Positions 1 through 6,460 of a DNA stretch of 6,460 bases are shown in pieces. The position numbers and the translations under genes were made by a program. Every line of letters begins with the position of its first letter. Position 1 is the first letter of the stretch. Source of the stretch: an uncultured Limosilactobacillus sp. (GTDB lineage: Bacteria; Bacillota; Bacilli; Lactobacillales; Lactobacillaceae); the NCBI GenBank assembly GCA_944326735.1, contig CALVFC010000086.1, forward strand, positions 1-6,460, given 5' to 3'. Under the pieces are notes generated by a model. It saw only the letters and a program-made list of their open reading frames with translations, was not told where the DNA came from and made no database searches.

Positions 1-623
<623 letters not shown>

Positions 624-680
624 CGGAAAAACCGGAATTTGTGGTTAATTTTCTTAATTTAGTGAATTATTGTTTCATAT

Positions 681-698
681 GACACCAACTTTGGTGTC
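681..698. promoter_or_regulatory. 18-bp near-perfect palindrome upstream of guaB, possible operator
   Basis: GACACCAA and TTGGTGTC are perfect 8-base inverted arms separated by CT. The site lies in a non-coding region 58 bases upstream of the candidate -35 hexamer of guaB and 83 bases beyond the terminator of the preceding gene. The tiny spacer and lack of a following T-run argue against a terminator and for a dimeric regulator site. I cannot match it to a known operator family. As RNA it could also form a 6-bp stem with a 6-base loop. Confidence 0.45.
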
Positions 699-714
699 GG
701 ATACAGTTATATAA

Positions 715-720
715 GTTCGT
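715..720 (-). promoter_or_regulatory. PurBox-like motif (ACGAAC core) upstream of guaB
   Basis: The minus strand reads AAGAACGAACTTAT, close to the CGAAC-centred PurBox recognised by PurR in Firmicutes, whose core in lactococci is CCGAAC followed by A/T bases. It lies in the non-coding region upstream of a purine gene, which is the right context. A second motif with the same orientation, CCGAACATT (764-772), lies about 50 bp further upstream but falls within the terminator stem. Short motifs like this occur by chance, and no PurR gene is visible, so the call is weak. Confidence 0.25.
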
Positions 721-752
721 TCTTTTCTAAAAGTGGAAATTATTTCAAACAA

Positions 753-800
753 AAAAATTGGTGAATGTTCGGCCTATTCCGTGAACATTCACCAATTTTT
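753..800 (-). terminator. Rho-independent terminator after the DUF1129 gene
   Basis: Arms 753-770 and 783-800 are perfect 18-base inverted repeats (AAAAATTGGTGAATGTTC and its complement) around a 12-base loop. On the minus strand the stem is followed by a run of Ts (complement of the A-run 751-757). It begins two bases after the stop codon of the DUF1129 gene (803-805), so it very likely ends that transcript and insulates guaB. The stem also contains the sequence CCGAACATT on the minus strand at its loop edge. Confidence 0.88.
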
Positions 801-802
801 AT

Positions 803-1570
803 TTACTTACGTCGGTTGCCGAACAGCGAACCTTGGATGTGGAACCGCCGCCGGAAGACGATATCGCCAATGAAGAAGACAATCCCGATAATCAGGTAAG
901 CCCAGACATTCAAACGAGGGTTGACCGCGTTTGGCAGGAGACTGGCTCCCATGTAGATTGCCAACCAAACAACCAGTCCGAAGGCAATCGTCAAAATCCG
1001 GAACCAGAGCGGGTTAGTTTGAACCCACTTACCATCCTTCTTCTTAGGCTGTAATTGCCAAGCCACGTAACCAAAGATGGCCCCACCGGTAATGGCAACA
1101 ATCACAATCGAAGTCATCCCGGAACTTCCGTTGTGGGGAACCTTCATTGCTTCTGGAGCTAACCAGTACATCAAACCATACAGGAAAGTGAAGATACTCA
1201 TGAAGATAATCATGTTATCAACGGAGAGTAACTTAATGGTTTGGGTGGTCATGTGCTTAGCGTTACTCTGCTTCTTTGGATTCTTCAGGTCCTTGACGTA
1301 TTGCGTTGGCGTGCCAAAGAGGCTCTTAGCAGTTTGGCCCTTCTTTTGTGCTGCTTGTAACTGTTCAATCGTCGTTTGCATAATTTCTGGACGCTTGTCA
1401 CTAGCAACATTTTGGCGTTCTAATTGCTTATTCAATTGAAAAACGAATTCTTCGTTCTTCTTTGTTAAATGATACTTACTAAATTCATTGCCCGCTGCTT
1501 GGCGATCCTTTTTCAGGTGTTCGCGTTGGCGTTGGCCAGCTTGGGCATTTCGTGGTTCTTGTTCGCTCAC
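803..1570 (-). CDS. DUF1129 family four-helix membrane protein
   Basis: A 255-residue protein of unknown function. The first 110 residues are hydrophilic, rich in Gln, Lys and Arg and probably helical or partly disordered. They contain a segment around residues 83-98 (FGTPTQYVKDLKNP) that I associate with DUF1129 (PF06570). Four hydrophobic segments follow at about 116-137, 152-173, 189-212 and 221-239, with a basic tail (FRRRFHIQG). This predicts a cytoplasmic N-terminal region anchored by four membrane helices. I chose the GTG at 1570 because AGGAGG lies 10 bases upstream; the upstream ATG at 1627 would place that site inside the coding region. Its place between ychF and guaB is, as I recall, common in lactobacilli. 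A strong terminator follows immediately. The assignment to DUF1129 is from pattern recognition. Confidence 0.8.
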   Translation of the reverse strand: MSEQEPRNAQAGQRQREHLKKDRQAAGNEFSKYHLTKKNEEFVFQLNKQLERQNVASDKRPEIMQTTIEQLQAAQKKGQTAKSLFGTPTQYVKDLKNPKKQSNAKHMTTQTIKLLSVDNMIIFMSIFTFLYGLMYWLAPEAMKVPHNGSSGMTSIVIVAITGGAIFGYVAWQLQPKKKDGKWVQTNPLWFRILTIAFGLVVWLAIYMGASLLPNAVNPRLNVWAYLIIGIVFFIGDIVFRRRFHIQGSLFGNRRK

Positions 1571-1642
1571 GATTAATGTTCCTCCTAAAAATGGTGTGGA
1601 TAAATGTGTTGAGGTTAAATGCAGCACAGTCGAAACGTGCTC

Positions 1643-1738
1643 AGCCTAAGCCCTTAGTGTCTAGCTACGTAAGGATGCTTGATGTGCTTTGCACCTCAAG
1701 CACCTTACTAGGCTAGCCATACAGGGCTTTTAACGGCT
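1643..1738. repeat. Long imperfect hairpin element in the ychF-DUF1129 intergenic region
   Basis: Paired blocks, outside to inside: AGCC 1643-1646 with GGCT 1735-1738; AAGCCCT 1648-1654 with AGGGCTT 1723-1729; a symmetric 6/6 internal loop; CTAGC 1661-1665 with GCTAG 1712-1716; a 3/3 internal loop; GTAAGG 1669-1674 with CCTTAC 1703-1708; bulged A 1675; TGCTTGA 1676-1682 with TCAAGCA 1696-1702; one mismatch; GTGC with GCAC around loop TTT (1688-1690). A smaller hairpin, AGCAC/GTGCT (1623-1627, 1637-1641), lies beside it. Flanking it at about 1742-1756 is an imperfect tandem (minus strand GAGTGCGA then GAGTGTGA). The minus strand has no U-run after the stem, so it is not a standard terminator for ychF. 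It could be a REP-like or MITE-like repeat or an mRNA processing structure. No coding capacity is evident in this 183-base gap. Confidence 0.7.
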
Positions 1739-1753
1739 TCACACTCTCGCACT

Positions 1754-2851
1754 CTATACATTGAATCTAAACTCCACAATATCGCCATCTTGCATGACGT
1801 AATCCTTACCTTCCAGCCGCAACTTTCCGGCTTCCTTCACAGCAGCCTCTGAACCCAACTTATCCAGGTCATCAAAGCTCATTACTTCAGCCCGAATAAA
1901 GCCCCGTTCAAAGTCAGAGTGAATAATTCCGGCAGCTTGTGGCGCCTTGGTACCCTTCTTAAAGGTCCATGCCCGTGTTTCAGGGCCACCAGCAGTGAAG
2001 AAGGTTTCCAAGCCCAGGAGCTTGTAAGCGGCCCGAATCAACCGGTTCAATCCTGGTTCCTTGACCCCTTCCATTTCCAGGAAGTCAGCCTTATCTGCTT
2101 CGTCCATTTCCGCAATCTGCTCTTCAGCAGCGGCAGCAACACCGATGACTTCACCGTCACCCTTAACATGTTCCTTAATTTGGTCCATGTACTTGTTACT
2201 GTCAGGGTCGGCCATGTCTTCTTCCGCAATGTTAGCAACATACAGAACCGGCTTGCTGGTCAGTAAGAAAAGGCCCTTGACGATCTTCTTTTCGTCATCA
2301 TTAAAGTCAATTGACCGAACACTCTTACCATCTTCCAACACCGGCTTAATCTTGTTCAATACTGCTAATTCTGCTAAGGCGTCCTTGTCGCGTCCCTTAG
2401 CAGCCCGTTGAACCTTAGCCAAACGCTTGTTAACGGCGTCCAAGTCTGCCATGACTAATTCCAAGTTAATGGTATCAATGTCATCGATCGGGTCCACCTT
2501 ACCAGTAACAGAGGTGATGTCGTCATCATCGAAGGCCCGGACAACGTGCACAATCGCATCGGTTTGCCGAATGTTTTCCAAGAACTTGTTACCAAGCCCT
2601 TCACCCTTGCTGGCACCCTTAACGATCCCCGCAATATCGGTGAATTCGAAGGTTGTTGGAACAATCTTCTTGGCTGGAATAATTTCGTTAATGCGGTCCA
2701 AACGACTATCTGGAACTTCCACCATCCCCACGTTTGGATCAATCGTTGCGAATGGGTAGTTTGCCATTTCGGCCCCCGCCTTAGTAATCGCGTTAAATAG
2801 GGTTGACTTACCAACGTTTGGTAAACCAACAATCCCTGCAGTTAATGACAT
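1754..2851 (-). CDS. ychF: Redox-regulated P-loop ATPase/GTPase YchF (Obg-like ATPase 1 family)
   Basis: Complete at 365 residues, the usual family length. The P-loop is GLPNVGKST (9-17) with K15, the switch/G3 region is DIAGIVKGAS (72-81), and the G4 position reads NIAE (207-210). Having NxxE in place of NKxD is the YchF hallmark and explains the family's preference for ATP over GTP. A coiled-coil helical domain spans roughly 125-200, and a TGS domain occupies about 282-363 (AWTFKKGTKAPQAAGIIH through the DGDIVEFRF end). YchF associates with ribosomes and is implicated in stress responses and translation quality. The start ATG at 2851 is preceded by AAGGAAAG about 11 bases upstream, a fairly weak site. 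The gene lies 30 bp downstream of the DUF951 gene and is probably cotranscribed with it. Nothing abnormal is visible. Confidence 0.97.
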   Translation of the reverse strand: MSLTAGIVGLPNVGKSTLFNAITKAGAEMANYPFATIDPNVGMVEVPDSRLDRINEIIPAKKIVPTTFEFTDIAGIVKGASKGEGLGNKFLENIRQTDAIVHVVRAFDDDDITSVTGKVDPIDDIDTINLELVMADLDAVNKRLAKVQRAAKGRDKDALAELAVLNKIKPVLEDGKSVRSIDFNDDEKKIVKGLFLLTSKPVLYVANIAEEDMADPDSNKYMDQIKEHVKGDGEVIGVAAAAEEQIAEMDEADKADFLEMEGVKEPGLNRLIRAAYKLLGLETFFTAGGPETRAWTFKKGTKAPQAAGIIHSDFERGFIRAEVMSFDDLDKLGSEAAVKEAGKLRLEGKDYVMQDGDIVEFRFNV

Positions 2852-2881
2852 GTCTTCTTCACTTTCCTTTTCTCTTATAAA

Positions 2882-3082
2882 TTAAGCTTCTTCATTGGTT
2901 CCCTTTTCCAGAACCTTCTTAAAGCCCTTGTCGAACTTTTGCCGGGTCATCATAACAACGTGCCCGCAACCGGTACACTGAATCTTAATATCGGCTCCGA
3001 CCCGGGTGATTAACCACCGATTGGTCCCACACGGGTGTTGCTTTTTCATCATTACAATGTCGCCTTTATCGTAAGCTGCCAT
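2882..3082 (-). CDS. DUF951 small protein, putative zinc-binding
   Basis: A complete 66-residue protein of the DUF951 family (PF06107). It has a glycine/aspartate start (YDKGDIVMMKK), an HPCG motif with C18, a CTGCG pair with C36 and C39 followed by H41, and a basic C-terminal segment (KFDKGFKKVLEK). The Cys/His spacing resembles a small zinc ribbon, which is my inference; function is unknown. The ATG at 3082 has AAAGGATGA upstream at good spacing. It begins 21 bp after parB and ends 30 bp before ychF, and this tight conserved arrangement suggests cotranscription with the par genes. Confidence 0.9.
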   Translation of the reverse strand: MAAYDKGDIVMMKKQHPCGTNRWLITRVGADIKIQCTGCGHVVMMTRQKFDKGFKKVLEKGTNEEA

Positions 3083-3103
3083 CAGTGATCATCCTTTCCG
3101 TTC

Positions 3104-3984
3104 TTAATCTAATGAAATGTTTAGTACCTTCATGATACGGTCAAAGTCTTCTGCGTTGGTATACGGAATTTCGATCTTACCCGTATTCCGCTTCCGACCA
3201 GGAGCAACCGCCACCTTCGTCCCAAACTTGCTTTGCAGTTCAGATTCCGCTGCCCGTGCATATGCTGGTTTGCGACGGCGCCGCGCGGTTTTCTTCTTAG
3301 TATTGCCGTTCATCTTGGCCACAATCTCTTCGAGCTGACGAACCGTGATGTTCTGATCAACTGCCCGCTTAGCCAAGGATACCAGTTTCTTGCGATCCTT
3401 CAATCCCAAAATTGTTCGGGCTTGACCCATCGAGAGCTGGCCACCAGAGACAAGTTTCTTAATTTCTGGCGGTAGACCTAATAACCGTAAGTAATTGGCA
3501 ATGTATGGCCGACTCTTCCCTAGCCGGGTCGCAACCTGCGCTTGAGTCAGGTCCAACTTGTCCATTAGTGTCTGGTAAGCCTGGGCTTCTTCCAATGGTG
3601 TTAAGTCTTCCCGCTGAAGGTTTTCCAGGACAGCAACTTCCATCATCTTTTCATCAGACATCGTCCGCACGATCGCCGGAATGGTCTTCTGCTTGGCTAG
3701 CTTGGAAGCCCGGAAGCGCCGTTCACCGGCAATTAATTCATACCGTTCCAGCTTTGGATCGGGTTGCCGCAAAATAACCGGTTGGAAAACGCCCGACTTC
3801 TTAATAGAAGCGGTTCCTTTAAAGCCTTCTGGTCAAAGGTCCGCCGTGGTTGGTAAGGGTTCGGGCGAATCTTGGTCAGTTCAATGTCCTGCACACTTTC
3901 CTGGGCGGTTAAATCATCAAGGTTATTTTCTTCGAACAGGGCTTCAATTCCTCGTCCTAAGCCACTTTGCTTTTTATTCGCCAT
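3104..3984 (-). pseudogene. parB: Chromosome partitioning protein ParB/Spo0J, frameshifted
   Basis: ParB is a CTP-dependent clamp that loads at parS sites near oriC and works with ParA in segregation. Two frames make up the gene. Residues 1-57 run from the ATG at 3984 to the Glu codon at 3814-3816 and include the ParA-interacting N-terminus (MANKKQSGLGRGIEALF) and PNPYQPRRTF. From 3808 to the stop at 3104 the -1 frame encodes SIKKSGVFQPV, the CTP motifs GERRFR and ENLQRE, the helix-turn-helix (TQAQVATRLGKSRPYIANYL), a basic linker (KKKTARRRRK) and the C-terminal dimerisation segment FDRIMKVLNISLD. Only CCGCT separates the two parts, where the family expects about nine bases (Leu-Ala-Ala), so about 4 nt are missing. 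Repaired length would be about 294, normal for the family. The unrescued product is 83 residues with an aberrant tail. The gene overlaps parA by 11 bp. Confidence 0.88.
3817..3823 (-). other. In-frame -1 slippery heptamer T TTA AAG in parB
   Basis: In the zero frame of parB the codons are GCT TTA AAG GAA, giving an X XXY YYZ heptamer (T TTA AAG). The downstream part of parB is in exactly the -1 frame, so a single -1 slip here would join the two halves as ALK-GTA-SIKKSG, one residue shorter than the expected ALKELAASIKKSG. Three bases downstream lies a hairpin, CCG-CTTCT, loop ATTA, AGAAG-T-CGG (3793-3813). The heptamer is also the ordinary coding for Leu-Lys at a conserved place, so chance is a full explanation. 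Confidence 0.35.
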
Positions 3985-4741
3985 GATTTGCCAACACTTC
4001 CTTTGCTAATTGCTGGTAGACATGCGCACCAGTCGACCGCTTATCGTAGTCCACGATTGCCTCACCATGACTTGGTGCTTCTGACAAACGTACATTCCGT
4101 GGAATGATGGTTTGGTAAACTTGGGAGCCAAAGAACTTCTTCACTTCGGCGTTGACCTGTTGACCCAGGTTTGTCCGTTTATCAAACATTGTTAAGAGGA
4201 CCCCTTCAATCTTCAGGTCCGGGTTAAAGTGCTTCCGGACCAGCTTGATCGTGTTAAGCAATTGACTCAACCCTTCCAGAGCATAGTATTCACTTTGGAC
4301 AGGAATCAAAATGGAGTCACAAGCGGTGAAAGCATTGATGGTCAGCAAGCCAAGTGAAGGTGGACAATCGATCAAGATGTAATCATATTCGTCCTTAACG
4401 CTCCCAAAGGCGTCCTTTAAGCGGGTTTCGCGGGCCATTAAACTGGTCAGTTCGACTTCCGCACCAGAAAGGGCAATTGTGGTTGGGGCAATATCCATCC
4501 CCTTATGACTGGAAGGCAGAATAATGTCGCTCAGGTCCACGTCATTGATCAGCACATCATAAACGCTCTGCTTAATGCTCTTCTTATCGATACCCAGGCC
4601 ACTCGTGGCGTTACCTTGTGGGTCGAGGTCAATGAGGAGAACCTTTTTCCCCAGGTCCGCCAAGCAGGCCCCTAGATTAACACTGGTGGTTGTTTTACCA
4701 ACGCCACCCTTTTGGTTAGCAAGTGCAATTACGTATCCCAT
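3974..4741 (-). CDS. parA: Chromosome partitioning ATPase ParA/Soj
   Basis: Complete at 255 residues, typical of chromosomal Soj. It has the deviant Walker A KGGVGKTT (11-18) with signature lysine K11 and catalytic-site K16, the switch I segment DPQGNATSGLG (40-50), Walker B-like YILIDCPPS (121-129), VQSEYYALEG (148-157), and the arginine-bearing RNVRLSEAPSHG (215-226) associated with nonspecific DNA binding. It is a nucleoid-binding ATPase that dimerises with ATP, is stimulated by the ParB N-terminus, and in Bacillus also modulates DnaA. The ATG at 4741 has an ideal AGGAGG 7 bases upstream, which overlaps the noc stop codon (TAG at 4753-4755). Its end overlaps parB by 11 bp, suggesting translational coupling. 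No defects are seen. Confidence 0.97.
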   Translation of the reverse strand: MGYVIALANQKGGVGKTTTSVNLGACLADLGKKVLLIDLDPQGNATSGLGIDKKSIKQSVYDVLINDVDLSDIILPSSHKGMDIAPTTIALSGAEVELTSLMARETRLKDAFGSVKDEYDYILIDCPPSLGLLTINAFTACDSILIPVQSEYYALEGLSQLLNTIKLVRKHFNPDLKIEGVLLTMFDKRTNLGQQVNAEVKKFFGSQVYQTIIPRNVRLSEAPSHGEAIVDYDKRSTGAHVYQQLAKEVLANHGE

Positions 4742-4752
4742 TTACTTTCCTC

Positions 4753-5736
4753 CTACTGTTTCTTCGGAATTTCAATCACGAGTTGATAGGAATCGTCATC
4801 ATCTTGCTCGTGGGTCTTTACAGTGAAGCCGTTATCCGTGGCCAATTTAATGGACTTCTTAATGGTGTTCAAAGCCAGGCGCGGATCATTCGCCGTGGTC
4901 CGCTTGGCCGCCTTCTTAGCCTTTGACCGCCGACTAGTCTTCTTTTTACCCTTTTTGGTTTTCTTAGCCGGTTGTGGAGTAGCAGCCACTTCTTCCTCGT
5001 TGGCCGTTCCACTTGCTGGCAGGCCTTCTAGATCGGCTAGTTCCCGACGCTTCTTTTCTGCCCGCTGCTTAGCAATCTCTGAAGGCAATGGCCGGCCTAA
5101 TAACCGGGCCACTTCATCTTCAGTCTGCCGGACAGTTAAACGTTCGTTAACCACCCGCATTAACATTTCACGTTGTTGTCCCTCATCGAGGTCCAACATT
5201 GCCCGACCGTGCCGTTCAGAAATCCGGTGATCCAAAATCGCCGTTTGAACCGGCTTGATCAGCTTAAGGAGCCGGAGTTTGTTGGCAACAAAGGACTGAC
5301 TCTTACCCATTCCCTTCGCCAGGGCAGACTGTGTCATGTGGTTCAGGTCCATCAGTTGACGGTAAGCCTGGGCTTCTTCAACGGAGCTTAGTTGGGACCG
5401 TTGGAGGTTTTCAATCAGTGCTAAGGATGCGGTCTCCCGGTCACTCATCTTTTCAATGATGGCAGGAACCGTTTCCCACTTCAATAGCTTAACAGCCCGG
5501 TACCGGCGTTCACCGGCAATAATTTCATACTTTGCTGGTTCATATTCCCGCACAATAATTGGTTGTAACAACCCGTGTTCATCGATTGTTTGGGCCAATT
5601 CACGAATACCGTCTTGATCAAACACTTTCCGTGGCTGGTAACGGTTAGGGATAATTTGATCGACCTTAATCTCAACAACCTTATTCTTAGTGTCACCGGA
5701 ATGCTCTTTTCCGATGCCAAACAATGAAAAAGCCAT
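4753..5736 (-). CDS. noc: Nucleoid occlusion protein Noc (ParB family)
   Basis: Complete, 327 residues. Noc binds NBS sites over the chromosome and blocks Z-ring assembly over the nucleoid. Features include an amphipathic N-terminus (MAFSLFGIGK) like the membrane-targeting helix of Noc, PNRYQPRKVF (30-39), CTP motifs GERRYR (75-80) and ENLQRS (109-114), and a helix-turn-helix around 134-158. At the four positions known to separate Noc from ParB DNA specificity this protein has Q147, K153, K158 and R175, all Noc-type; the neighbouring ParB has R, Y, G, G at the equivalent sites. This settles the Noc call. A Lys/Arg/Ala-rich linker (about 257-282) precedes the C-terminal dimerisation segment (about 284-324), making it longer than Bacillus Noc (about 283 residues). 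I chose the ATG at 5736 because GAGGGAG lies directly upstream; a GTG at 5751 would precede that site. Confidence 0.95.
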   Translation of the reverse strand: MAFSLFGIGKEHSGDTKNKVVEIKVDQIIPNRYQPRKVFDQDGIRELAQTIDEHGLLQPIIVREYEPAKYEIIAGERRYRAVKLLKWETVPAIIEKMSDRETASLALIENLQRSQLSSVEEAQAYRQLMDLNHMTQSALAKGMGKSQSFVANKLRLLKLIKPVQTAILDHRISERHGRAMLDLDEGQQREMLMRVVNERLTVRQTEDEVARLLGRPLPSEIAKQRAEKKRRELADLEGLPASGTANEEEVAATPQPAKKTKKGKKKTSRRSKAKKAAKRTTANDPRLALNTIKKSIKLATDNGFTVKTHEQDDDDSYQLVIEIPKKQ

Positions 5737-5753
5737 ACTTCTCTCCCTCACTT

Positions 5754-6460
5754 CTAACGAATTGGTTTTTTACTTGGCAATCCTGGCCGACGCGGATACT
5801 TCTTCGGTGTCGTACTTACCTTATCAATTAGGATAAGGTTCCGCTCTTCATCAGTGCCAGGTAATGTCATCGTCACCGTCTTATTAATTTTACCACCGAG
5901 CTTCTTAATTGCAGCACCGCCCTGTTGAATTTCTTCTGCTGCAGCGCTCGCCTTGTAAGCTAGGAACTCACCGCCGACTTTAGCCGCTGGCAAGCACAAT
6001 TCACTCAGTACTGATAATCGTGCCACTGCCCGGGCCGTTACTAGGTCATATTGTTCCCGGTGGGTGCTCTTCTTGTCACTGAAAGTCTCTGCCCGATCAT
6101 GGACAAGGGTCACTTCTGACAGTCGTAATTGACTCACCAAATTGTGCAGGAAAGTGATCCGCTTATTCAATGAATCAACGATCGTTACCCTTAATTGTGG
6201 AAAGGCAATCTTCAATGGAATAGACGGGAAACCGGCCCCCGCGCCAATGTCACACAAGGTTAATGCTTCACTCTGCAGGCGGGGTTCTGCCATCGCCCCC
6301 GTTAACGAGTCGTAAAAGTGCTTTAAATAAACCTCATTTTCCTCTGTGATCCGCGTTAAGTTAACGTGTTCATTGGTGGTCACCAATAACCGGTAGTAGT
6401 CAGCAAATTGTTGCATCTGGTGATCAGTTAATTGAATCCCTTGATCAGCTAATGTTTGGC
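5754..6460 (-). CDS. rsmG: 16S rRNA (guanine527-N7)-methyltransferase RsmG (GidB), N-terminus off the window
   Basis: Methylates N7 of G527 in 16S rRNA using S-adenosylmethionine; loss in other bacteria gives low-level streptomycin resistance. The frame is open to the right edge (234 whole codons visible). It reads [14 protein letters not shown] before the first internal Met at 6416, as expected of family N-termini, so only a handful of residues are missing. The SAM-binding motif [16 protein letters not shown] sits near 6207-6254. [14 protein letters not shown] forms the next strand/acidic loop, [10 protein letters not shown] follows, and the conserved C-terminal [13 protein letters not shown] closes the protein. 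The stop is TAG at 5754-5756, with 17 bp to noc, so both are probably in one operon. This rsmG-noc order is common near oriC in Firmicutes. Confidence 0.96.
   Translation of the reverse strand, partial: QTLADQGIQLTDHQMQQFADYYRLLVTTNEHVNLTRITEENEVYLKHFYDSLTGAMAEPRLQSEALTLCDIGAGAGFPSIPLKIAFPQLRVTIVDSLNKRITFLHNLVSQLRLSEVTLVHDRAETFSDKKSTHREQYDLVTARAVARLSVLSELCLPAAKVGGEFLAYKASAAAEEIQQGGAAIKKLGGKINKTVTMTLPGTDEERNLILIDKVSTTPKKYPRRPGLPSKKPIR

Noticed and set aside
671..686. Degenerate parS-like sequence TGTTTCATATGACACC
   Set aside because: It matches about 12 of 16 parS positions but lacks the central CACGTG core and overlaps the start of another palindrome. Not supportable as a ParB site.
753..800. 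CRISPR-like or integration-site interpretation of the 18-bp inverted repeat
   Set aside because: It is a single copy with a T-run directly after a stop codon, which a terminator fully explains.
1077..1439. Plus-strand open frame with hydrophobic content opposite the DUF1129 gene, and similar plus-strand frames opposite ychF, parB and noc
   Set aside because: They lie antisense to well-supported genes, lack convincing ribosome-binding sites and show no recognisable protein family. They are mirror effects of the real coding frames.
1571..1627. N-terminal extension of the DUF1129 protein from the ATG at 1627
   Set aside because: The extension would contain the strong AGGAGG that serves the GTG at 1570, and its sequence (LHLTSTHLSTPFLGG) looks non-coding.
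3104..3772. Independent short ParB starting at the TTG at 3772
   Set aside because: Homology continues upstream in the same frame to 3808 (SIKKSGVFQPV), and no ribosome-binding site is seen before 3772. It is the second half of the frameshifted parB.
5163..5178. parS half-site (TTTCACGT) inside noc
   Set aside because: Only the left half matches. It lies in coding sequence and no full 16-bp parS or NBS palindrome was found in the window by eye.

Overview
The window reads as the oriC-proximal housekeeping cluster of a lactic acid bacterium in Lactobacillaceae. The best guess is Limosilactobacillus or a close relative. This rests on the gene order rsmG-noc-parA-parB-DUF951-ychF-DUF1129-guaB, on protein texture, and on a compact IMP dehydrogenase without a CBS module. 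Genus is inferred from recalled family features, not from a search. All genes lie on the minus strand, so transcription runs from the right edge to the left edge.

Right to left: rsmG (16S rRNA G527 methyltransferase, N-terminus off the edge); noc (nucleoid occlusion ParB paralogue); parA/soj; parB/spo0J, broken by a frameshift; a 66-residue DUF951 protein; ychF; a 183-bp intergenic region dominated by a long imperfect hairpin; a four-helix DUF1129 membrane protein; an intrinsic terminator; a 245-bp guaB upstream region with a putative promoter, an 18-bp operator-like palindrome and PurBox-like motifs; and the 5' part of guaB. From rsmG to ychF the gaps are 30 bp or less and parA overlaps parB by 11 bp, so this block is probably one operon linking chromosome segregation and division control with ribosome maturation. 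guaB appears to be a separate unit.

Two places depart from a normal chromosome. First, bases 1-92 form a fold-back: guaB sense codons on the plus strand (1-66), then the complement of the same gene, with 30-bp perfect inverted arms around a 32-base loop. The geometry fits snap-back priming at a 5-base microhomology, so it is most likely a library or assembly chimera at a contig end. Second, parB has about 4 nt fewer than the family expects, between 3809 and 3813, which splits it into two frames. A -1 slippery heptamer (T TTA AAG) and a small hairpin sit right at the lesion. That makes translational rescue conceivable, although a true deletion or a sequence error is more likely.

I see no mobile element gene, CRISPR array, tRNA or rRNA, and no convincing new multi-gene system. 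The items most worth a second look are the parB lesion with its slippery site, the intergenic hairpin element, the guaB upstream palindrome and PurBox-like motifs, the CBS-less IMPDH, and the lysine-rich linker in Noc.
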